Source: Amphibalanus amphitrite (Eukaryota > Arthropoda > Thecostraca > Balanomorpha > Balanidae). From it: a DNA stretch of 64,000 nucleotides. The first letter of the stretch is position 1. Every line of letters begins with the position of its first letter. Where the stretch lies: positions 1-64,000 of the forward strand of contig NW_024882728.1 of NCBI RefSeq assembly GCF_019059575.1. The letters run 5' to 3'. The notes under the pieces were generated by a model, which was not told the origin of the DNA, ran no database searches, and saw only the letters and a program-made list of their open reading frames with translations. The position numbers and the translations under genes are program-made. Below, in pieces: positions 52,836 to 64,000 of the stretch.

Positions 52836-54631
52836 CAGGGGCGGATCCAGGAAAACTCCAAGGGGAGGGTCATGAATCGAAGTGGTGCCCCTACCTATAC
52901 CCAAAATTAAAAACTCAACGGATTTCGTCCACTTCATTTTGGTGGTGCCCCCATTTTCAGTTTTTTTCTTTTTATTTTTTTTTTGTCAGTATCTTAACTC
53001 TTAGCCACAACCACATTTACCAATTGTAAGCAAGTATATATGAATGTGCTATGTGTATATATGTTGTGGACGCTGAGTAATGAGTACTTACCAGGAACGT
53101 TATCAGGTAAGCAAATCGTTGTCAGTCCGACGAACTTGACCCTGGCGTCTAAAGGGTCTGTCCTTGACACTTCAGGCTTGTCAGGGGCACCAAAGTCCTT
53201 CCAGGGACACCACTAACCTGCCAGGGGCACCTACGGTCTTGTAGGGGCGCCACAGGCCCGCCAGGGGCACCACAGGCCTGCCAGGAAGCAGGGGCACCGC
53301 AGGTCTAGCAAGTATACACGACAGGCCTGTCTGGGGCACAACGGGCCTGTTGGGCCCATGAGCACCCCTAGGGGCAGGGGCACCACAGTCCTTCCAGGGG
53401 CACCGCAGGCCTGTGAGGGGCACCAGCGGCCTAGCAGGGGCACCAGTCAACACAGGCCTGCCAGGGGCACCACAGACCTGCCAGGGGCACCAGAGGTCTG
53501 CCAGGAGCACCACCGACCTCGCAGGGGTAACTTGGGCCTGTCAAGGCCCAGGGGCACCACGGGCCTGTCGAGAGGCACTTCAGGCTTTTCAGGGGCACCA
53601 TAGTCCTCTCCGGGCGCAGGGGTAGCAGGGGCACCAGAGGCCTGCCAGGGGCACTGCAGGCCTAGCAAGGGCACCACTGGTCTATCAGGGGCACCACGAG
53701 CCTGTCATAGCCAGGCATCTCAGGCTTATCAAGGCCCAGGGGCACCACAGGTCTGTGAGGGGCTCCAGCGACCTAGCAGGGGCACCAGTCAACACAGGTC
53801 TGCCAGGGGCGCCACAGACCTGCCAGGGGCACCACAGACCTGCCAGGGGCACCAGAGGTCTGCTAGGGGCACCAACGGCCTCGCAGGGGCATCTTGGGCC
53901 TGTCAGGGGCACCACGGGCCTGCCGAGGGGCACTTCAGACTTTTCAGGGGCACCAGTCCTCTCCGGGCGTAGGGGTACCAGCGGCCTAGCAAGGGCGCCA
54001 GAGGTCTGCCAGGGGCACCAGCGGCCTAGCAAGGGCACTAGAGGCCTGCCAGGGGCACCACAGGCCTAACAAGGGCACCACGGGCCTGTCAGGGGCACCT
54101 CAGGCTTGTCAGGGCCCAGGGACACCACAGTCCTTCCAAAGGCACCGCAAGCCTGTCAGGGGCACCAGAGGCCTGCCAGGGGCACCACAGGCCTAGCAAG
54201 GGCACCACTGGCCTGTCAGGGGCACCTCAGGCTTGTCAGGGCCCAGGAGCACCACAGTCCTTCCAGGGGCATTACAAGCCTGTCAGGGGCACCAGAGGCC
54301 TAGCAAGGGCACCACAGGCCTGCCATGGACACCACAGGCCTGCCAGGGGCACCACCGGCCTTGCAGGGGCGCCTCAGGCCTGTCAGGGGCACCACGTGCC
54401 TGCCGGGGACACTTCAGGCTTGTCAGGGGCGTTACAGTCCTGTCAGGGCCCAGGGGCACCAGGCCCGTGGTGTCCCTGCTAGGCCTGTGGTGCCCCTGGC
54501 GGTCCTGTGGTGCCCCTGTCAGGACTGTGATACCCCTGATAGGCCGGTGGTGCCCCTGGCAGGTCTTTGGGCCCCCGGGCCTCAAGGGGGGGGCCATGAC
54601 CCATGTGACCCCCCCCTTGGATCCGCCCCTG
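52836..54631. mobile_element. hAT-type non-autonomous element with a minisatellite core
   Basis: The ends are CAGGGGCGGATCCAGG at 52836 and the mirrored TTGGATCCGCCCCTG ending at 54631, flanked by a perfect 8-bp duplication TCAGCGGA (52828-52835, 54632-54639). This is diagnostic of hAT. Most of the 1796 bp is a 20-bp tandem repeat. No transposase. Confidence 0.93.
53160..54575. repeat. 20-bp minisatellite, about 70 units
   Basis: The unit is close to CCAGGGGCACCACAGGCCTG. Blocks of units recur at higher order: the stretch from GTCAACACAGGCCTGCC at 53448 is repeated with variations from about 53777, some 330 bp later. Several frames stay open on both strands because three units make 60 bases; these are not genes. 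Confidence 0.95.
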
Positions 54632-55211
54632 TCAGCGGAGGGGGCGGGGGTGGGAGGCCTTTTTTACTGCGCCACCAGTTTTTTTGCGTACCTTGGTATA
54701 GGTTATGCTGCATTGATTTTCCATCGTGTGTATTTTGTTTTTACTCCAGGTCACAAAAGGTCAAGTCACCCGCTCAGCTTAAGTGACTATGCTTAAAACT
54801 TTTTTTTAAGTTAGGTCACTCGACATGGCCTGATGACCTTGCTTTTAGCGACTATGGTTTACATTTTATAAAGCACGTGTAAGAGTAATGTACGAAAAGG
54901 TGTGCCCCTCCCGCTCACCCAGTTCCCTTCCCCAACAGGAAAAAACGGAAGCTCGTAGCGTAGTGGTATATGGGATTTTTCTACCGCATGTCTGAAGAAA
55001 TGTCCTGGCGCGGGTTATTCTGACACGTGACGAAAAGGTTGGAAGTGATGGGCTATAAGTTCCTACTAAAGAAGTGTTGTTGTGCGCGCCGAAGGCGCGC
55101 GAAATTTTTGAAAACAGCCTTTTCCTCCGCCTTTTAGGCACATATTTTACGTGCTCACTGTTCAAAGCTCTTCTCGCTCTTTTAACAAATTTGAAGGTGT
55201 AAAAATACGGC

Positions 55212-56455
55212 CAGGGGCTCCGCCACAGGGGGGGTCGCGGGGGTCCGGACCCCCTCAATAATTTCCCTGGGGGGTACAGTACCCCCCAATATTCCAGATA
55301 CCTATAAGCTTGTTTTCGCGTAGAAATGACTATCATTCACTATATGCATTTTGAGTGTGTTGACAGTCGTATAGCTAAGGAACTGAAGATCTAGAAATGT
55401 AGGGAACCCTTATAATGTCATAGCAGACAAAGTGCTCGACAGTGACACTCACCGGTCAACGTGGGAGTGTCATCATTTCGCCATTTTTGTTATTACTATG
55501 AATGCATTTAAGATGGCTAGGATTAGCTAGGTATGCTAGAATTTGGCTATAATTTTGCGAGGGGGGTCTAGCTTGTAGGTCACCTCCTTGACACAACACC
55601 TGCCCTAAGAGAGCTTCAAATCGATCTGAGAATCCTCTTTCAATGTGAGGTCATCCTATAGTGTCGGGGGGTCCATGTCGGTCTTTCAGAGCACCATACT
55701 AGTCTAAGCATCCTCACACCGTTCTGAGGTAATCTGCAATAATCTACACAGGGCTCTAAATGCAGGTTCGTTGAGGTAGGACATTCACAAGTCACAATCC
55801 CAAGTCCCAACAGCAAGTGGAGCATTTTGATATCCATTTTCAGGTCAGGATAGGTCAAACTCATCACAGAGACTGAATCTGAATGTCAATTGTCAGTCTC
55901 TAAGGACTCCATGTTGCTATATGAGGGTAGGGCTTTCAAATCCCTACAATAACTGCTAAAGCCCTGAGCTTTCCTTTAAGTACGGCCTAGGAGAGCTCTA
56001 CACTGGCTTTAGAGCCTACGTAGATACCTGAGGGCCTATGTAGGTCCCCCAAGCCCATGCCAGTCACTGAGAGCCCAATGCGTTCTCTGATGGCCAATAC
56101 CTACCGCCTTTGGAGCTCGCAACACTGGCCTCTACTCCTCAAGAACGTCAATTTTAGAGGCCGCCATGTCGGTGTCAATAGGGCTCTGCTCCTCGGTTTT
56201 CGATTCCTTATCCAATCTGAACCTTTGTTTTGCAGTTTAAAGCAAACCCCTTCCAACAAAATTGTTAAGTTTCTTTGTACTCAAGAAAAACAGCAATTTT
56301 TCGTCGATTTCGGGCGCTGCGGTAGGGGGGGGGGGTGACATCCTGGTGATTTCTGGCCAGGGTGGCATCCTCTTGAATGCCACCCTGGATCCGCCAGTGA
56401 GGTTTTGTGTTTTGGGTCGGACCCCCCCAATCCCAAAACCGTGGCGGAGCCCCTG
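55212..56455. mobile_element. hAT-like element with CAGGGGCTCCGCCAC ends
   Basis: CAGGGGCTCCGCCAC at 55212 and GTGGCGGAGCCCCTG ending at 56455 form a 15-bp perfect inverted repeat. Beside the left end is GGGGTCCGGACCCC. An exact 8-bp duplication is not present; AAAATAC occurs just outside both ends but is offset by three bases on the left. Another hAT-like end (CCCTGGATCCGCCAGTG, about 56383-56399) lies inside, so the segment is composite. No gene. Confidence 0.65.
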
Positions 56456-57064
56456 AAAATACCTAAGGTTTGGTGGGGCCGGTGCCACACAAACTGTATA
56501 GGAAGCTTCGCCCATGGGTGACGATGTACATAGAAAAGTTTATTGGCGGTGGCATACACACCAGACCACCATATCGGATTGATACCGGAGCGCGAGGTGC
56601 GTAAACACAAGCGCACAACGAGAAGGCAGCAGCAACAGAAAGATAGGTGAACCATAACAGGACTGTTCCTCATGAGATTGATTAGCCTCCTCGGGCTTCT
56701 CATCCAAATTACCTCGACCAGCCCTCATGGCCTTCTCACAGATGCATATTACAGTGCTGAATACCTAAATAACCAGCTTCAATCACCGAAACTGATGCCT
56801 GCTGTTGCAGCCGAACCTGTTGACAATACTTAATCGTGATCCATATAAAATAGATGTCATGATGCATGTAAAGTAAGATCAATCCGTTAAGACCAAAGAC
56901 GTGTTTTATGCATGGTAGAGCGTAGACAGTTTTGGTATGCTTCATTCATTATGCTGAATGCACGTTCATTTGTGGCAGTTTTCACAGGCCACAAATGAAC
57001 AAAGTAGATAAATCAGGAAAGACATCAATATGTGCAAGAGAACTGCTAAGTTGGGAAACATGCC

Positions 57065-58000
57065 AAAGGAGTAGGTAAATTATAGGAGGGCAGCGATCAA
57101 CGGAGGTCGCCAATAGGTAGAAGGGCTGCCTGCGATCGACAGGAGGTCGCTAATAGGTAGGAGAGCCCCGATCAACATCCCGAGTTTCGGCAGGAGGGCA
57201 CCGATAGGTAGGAGGGTGGCAAGCAGCAGGAAGGCGCCAATGGGTAGAAGGGCGGCGATCAACAGGAGGGCGCCAATAGGTAGGAGGGCCCCGATCAACA
57301 ATCAACGGGAGGGTGCCACCAGGTGAGAGGGCGGCAAGGAACAGGAGAGCACCAATATATAGGAAGGTGGCGATCAACAAGAGGTGGCCAATGAGTGGAA
57401 GGGTGACGATCAAGTTCAACAGGAGGGTGGCAATGGTGAGGAGGGTGCCTTTGCCCAAGAGGATGACATTAAACAGGAGGGGACCTGTGGGGAGGGCGCC
57501 AATTTAGCAGGAAAGTGCCAGTGGGTAGGAGGGCGGCGATCAACAGGAGGGCGTCAATGGTTAGGAGGGCGGCGGCCGGCGATCAACACGAGGGCGCCAA
57601 TAGGTAGAAGGGCCCCGATTAACATTCAACAGGAGGGACTAGGGAACCAATAGGTAAGAGGGCGCCATGCAATGGCTAGAAGGGTGGCACTCAACAAGAG
57701 GGTGCGAAAAGGGAGGAGGGCGGCCATCAAATTTCACGAGGGCACAATTGGTGGGAGAGCGCCCATAATTATGAGGGTGCCGACCAGCAGAAGGGCACCA
57801 TTGTGTAGGGCAAGGTGGCGACCTACAGGAGGGCGCCTTCGGGTGAGAGGGCGCCTGTTAACCAGAGAGCGCCAATAGGTAGGAGTACAACGATCAAATG
57901 AGGGCGCCAGTGGGTAGGAGGGCAGCGATCAACAGGCTTACATAGGCGACTACCGCTACGCTTAGAAAGCTTAAGCCTACAAATGCGGTTGGAGGGCGCC
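57065..58000. repeat. ~36-bp minisatellite of GGAGGGCGCC units
   Basis: About 25 degenerate units built from AATAGGTAGGAGGGC, GGCGATCAACAGG and AGGGCGCC. The unit is a multiple of three, so long frames stay open; they are not genes. After 58000 the same GGAGGGCGCC word appears in inverted arrangement around CCAATCGTATTT. Confidence 0.9.
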
Positions 58001-58263
58001 CAAGGGAGCCCTCCAATCGTATTTGGAGTGCGTATTTGGAATGGCGCCCTCCGAGGGCGCCCTCCAACCGTATTTTCATTTTTCCCTGCAAACACATTCG
58101 CGATTGGGCGCCCTCCAGTCGCGATTGTTTTTCGATTCGATTCTATTACAATTGCATTTGCGATTGGAGGGCGCCTTCGGCGCCCTCCAATCGCAAAGGG
58201 CGCCTTCGGCGCCCAAGGGGGGGGGACCATGGCCCAGTGCCCCCCCCCCTGCCTACGCCCCTG
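58001..58263. mobile_element. hAT-like terminal region (right end)
   Basis: The end CCCCCCCTGCCTACGCCCCTG at 58263 is the mirrored form of a CAGGGGCGTAGGCAGGGG terminus, common among hAT MITEs. The matching left end was not found. Several GGCGCC palindromes precede it. It probably belongs to the same element as the 36-bp minisatellite. Confidence 0.5.
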
Positions 58264-59796
58264 CCGGTAGCTCTGTGACACGTCACCAAGGCGACGGGGG
58301 CGGGTCACGGCGTCACGAACAGCCACTGTTGCGTGTGCCCAGCTGCGGGCTGTCCCGGGGCAGGCTCGGGTGGAACAGTGTCCACAGAGACGTCCTGGGT
58401 TGGGCTGTGTCCACAGAGGCGGCTGGAATTGTGTCCACATGGTTGTTAGAGCTGGGTCTGACGTGACGGCCGGACGCAGGCAGCCCGGACTAGAGCTGTT
58501 CTATCAGTGTGTCTGGATCAGTGGAAGGCGTCGCTACCGCGGTGGTAGCTGCTGCTGTTGGTGATGGTGATGGTGCAATGGTGGTGATATTGGTGCTAGT
58601 GACAGCTATGCTAGTGCACAACGTGAATCAAGGAGAAGGCAGATAGTGAAGCTCAGACTGAAGTTCATAAAAATAGCTTATTCACAAAGATTGGTTATTG
58701 TGGAAAGTAATCTGTTCTAGGGTCAACTTCAGGTTGTCTTGACATGTAGGGTACCGTGAGCAGCTTTATTTAGCAAAAAAAAAAAACAGAAGCTAGCTTA
58801 TTTAATGTGATTAATACAAACCCTCATTGACAAAAAGTCATATACTTTTCCTGGAAGTCTTCGAATTTCGAAGACTTCATTTTCCATTTTATACGAAAAC
58901 TTGTCTAGAAACATAACAATGCATCATCATATCAATCGAATTCTCTTTCCAGGAACTTTTTCTGCATCCATCGACTTATGGTTTGTTCCTGAACAGACAC
59001 CATTATTATTCACTTTTGGAGACGACCTGAACGATCCTTAAGTCGGCCAAAGTGGCTTGTTTGATAGGCACCGGCGTCTAAGCAGTCAGACTCGGGAAGT
59101 TAATTGCCGGTTTGCGTGTCAATTGCCGTATAATTCACCAAACGAATCGGACTAATCTTGCAAGATGAGTCCATGGACTCATGGCGCCGGGCAGTTTGGC
59201 ATTTAGACGAAGCACTGGGTCATGTTTTTTTTTTTTTTTTGGTACGGGAAGGTGGTGGCCGGTGGCTGAATATAAGAGCAGGGTTTGTGCAAGTTTTTTT
59301 TTATTTTTGAGTTCACATAGGTCGTTTGAGATAAATAGATCAAGAAATATGCATTTTGCTTTAGACAAAACTGAAAAATCAAAGCATGCTTGAATGTCAA
59401 TATCATGGCCGAAACGTGGCAAATATCCACCACTGTGCCCAGCGATCATTTCAAGACGTTTCTTAGGAGGGCAAAAGGTGAGATGGTCCGGGTCGTTACA
59501 GCATAGCTCCAAATCCTACTAACAAGATGCTTATTGCGTTAATTGAGATCTTTTTTAGATGAATAATTTGCATTATGTTCACAATTTCAATCTGTCGTAA
59601 AAAAAAATCATATCGTATTCAATCAAGAATGCAGTTAAGTGGCCAAATACTGGCTCCACTCCAATAGCATGTTGTTTTTACTAAAATGGATTGAACACGT
59701 TGGACTTATGCCACCTTTGAACTACTCAGCAAGTGTCTGCTTTAGTTCAAAGCATGGAGTGACAGTTCTACTTCTAATGCATTGTACTATTCACAG
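58264..59796. other. Non-coding DNA upstream of the MINDY-4B-like exons
   Basis: 58264-58560 is GC-rich with TGTCCACA repeated at 58380-58440. 58780-58791 and 59226-59240 are A and T runs. 58855-58878 is a short palindrome (GTCTTCGAATTTCGAAGAC). No gene seen. Confidence 0.4.
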
Positions 59797-62841
<3,045 letters not shown>

Positions 62842-62892
62842 GTGAGTAAAACAATATGAAATTGCAGATTTGGAGTTTTGGAGTATGACCTG

Positions 62893-63120
62893 ACTAGGTC
62901 AGTCCAATGGCCAATATACAATCCATGCTTCATCTTTTATTAGAGGGTTTTGCCTCTAGCGCCAAAATTGTCAGAATAGTCTTGGACGGAAATCCGAGTA
63001 TGACTACTATGAGGAGGTCAATACCTGACCAAATATACAATTCATTCGTTATCTTCGATCAAAGGTTTTTGCCTTTAGCGCCAAAATTGTCAGAAAAGTT
63101 TTGGATGGAAATAGACTTTG
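62893..63120 (+). repeat. Diverged tandem duplication, unit ~120 bp
   Basis: 62893-63000 and 63014-63120 align: AATATACAAT, GGGTTTTGCC or GGTTTTTGCC, TAGCGCCAAAATTGTCAGAA and TTGGA(C/T)GGAAAT in the same order. The local open frame across both is not supported as coding. Confidence 0.85.
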
Positions 63121-63825
63121 CTAGTTTTGTAGCTCGTATTGCATATCAAAGGCAAGGCATTTGAGTGAATTTGTGACATTCACTAATCACTACTCCTCAG
63201 ATGGTTTAAAAATATAACTGGAAGGGTTCGGGAACAAGACGTAGGATATAAACGTTAGCTCGGCCGTTAGCCGTGTCTTGCGCATGTGATAAAAAAAACA
63301 TGCAACCCTCTACCCATATTGTTGAACAATAAGCATCAGCCGTGTATCATATTTCTCCCTTGCGCTATCATTTGGCGAGCCTTCTTTAGCTTCCAAATAA
63401 GTAAGGCGGGTAATGCAACAATATCGTCAAGCAAAGGCAGACCTCATCAACAATAAACTGCACTAACACATAAATGAACTTCCAATGTTTATGAAGTCAG
63501 TTAAAACATTTCACTGGGTCTGTTTATAAATCTGGCAAGCTAGCCGCATGACACTGCATACTGCAGTGTATTTAGGTCGTAGGGCACCAACCATTCGAAC
63601 AAAGAAGGAAGCAGGAGAAACACAACAGTAATTTTATTTGAGCATGTGACTAAAAGTGTCACACTTGTAGTTCATCGATGGAGTCAATGGAGGTTTCAGG
63701 TCTCCAGATTTGAAACTAAACGTTGAATCGCCAGCCCGTTCGTAGACCGATTTCGCTCTCTTGTTGCACCTCTGTAACAGCGGACTCCGTTTATGTTATG
63801 GCGTCTCAGTTTACCAGGCGGCACG
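63121..63825. other. Non-coding stretch before the last coding start
   Basis: No exon of the MINDY-4B-like gene could be found here although its C-terminal part is still missing. Unique AT-rich DNA. Confidence 0.4.
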
Positions 63826-64000
63826 ATGGCGAGCGGCGGCGTGGTGCGACTTTCTGCCGAGCACATTCCCTCGCTGGTGTCCCGGCTGGCCAGCTATGGC
63901 GCCCTCAGTCTGCAGACGCGCACCGTGCTCCGCCTGCTGCGCGCGCGCATCAACCCGGCGCCGTTCCGGCTGTTGGCCGCCGGCACCGAGGGCGCCGACC
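63826..64000 (+). CDS. Start of an unrecognised coding region, cut by the window end
   Basis: ATG in fair context (GCACGATGG) followed by 58 open codons of GC-rich sequence: MASGGVVRLSAEHIPSLVSR, then LASYGALSLQTRTVLRLLRA and INPAPFRLLAAGTEGAD. It has amphipathic Leu/Arg helices but no domain I can name; a GLYAT-like N-terminus is only a loose thought. A CAG acceptor lies just upstream (63815-63817), so it may be an internal exon of another gene instead. Confidence 0.5.
   Translation, partial: MASGGVVRLSAEHIPSLVSRLASYGALSLQTRTVLRLLRARINPAPFRLLAAGTEGAD

Noticed and set aside
53181-54796. Several long frames with 20-residue repeats
   Set aside because: Three 20-bp units equal 60 bases, so the minisatellite stays open in many frames on both strands; no start, splice or domain evidence.
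53160-58000. CRISPR-like repeat arrays
   Set aside because: Units are directly adjacent with no unique spacers, in eukaryotic DNA; these are minisatellites.

Overview
This is a window of animal nuclear DNA: spliced genes with GT/AG introns, no operons, and most of the DNA in repeats. The predicted proteins (Golgi alpha-mannosidase II, an astacin-EGF-CUB metalloprotease, a MINDY-4B-like protein) and the mix of GC-rich exons with AT-rich, transposon-loaded introns fit an invertebrate, most likely an arthropod and perhaps a crustacean. That placement is an inference and not firm.

Layout. 1-7300: nested DNA transposons (a fold-back element, a mariner copy, two TTAA-type elements one inside the other), all upstream of a gene. 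7631-27225 (+): a complete Golgi alpha-mannosidase II gene, 8 coding exons whose phases join into about 1103 residues. Its introns hold a Tc1/mariner-like element, a head-to-head pair of MITEs, GA/CT microsatellites and a TGACC tandem repeat. 27226-42900: mainly MITEs, including an inverted pair of 780-bp elements, plus two candidate 5' exons of the next gene. 42961-46254 (-): a two-exon astacin gene with signal peptide, TATA box, propeptide, protease domain, EGF and CUB; its intron carries a TTAA-type element that itself carries a tRNA-derived SINE. 47055-58263: a dense transposon and minisatellite island. 59797-62841 (+): five consecutive exons of a MINDY-4B-like protein that lacks the catalytic Cys signature; its 3' end is not in view. 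63826-64000 (+): possible start of another coding region, cut by the window edge.

The most unusual content is a family of at least seven elements with ends YTAR|CCC(G/T)CGC and a 4-bp target duplication (TTAA, CTAG or TTAG). Just inside each end lies a poly-G/poly-C hairpin, and the interior is full of AGGTCA/TGACCT motifs. A second TTAA group begins AGG and often carries a GTGCCACCTT motif. hAT-like elements with 8-bp duplications carry minisatellite cores. I saw no CRISPR array, no rRNA, no clear free-standing tRNA gene, and no recognisable retrovirus-like or Polinton-like element. The three genes have no evident pathway link: one trims N-glycans in the Golgi, one is a secreted protease, one is a probable pseudo-deubiquitinase.
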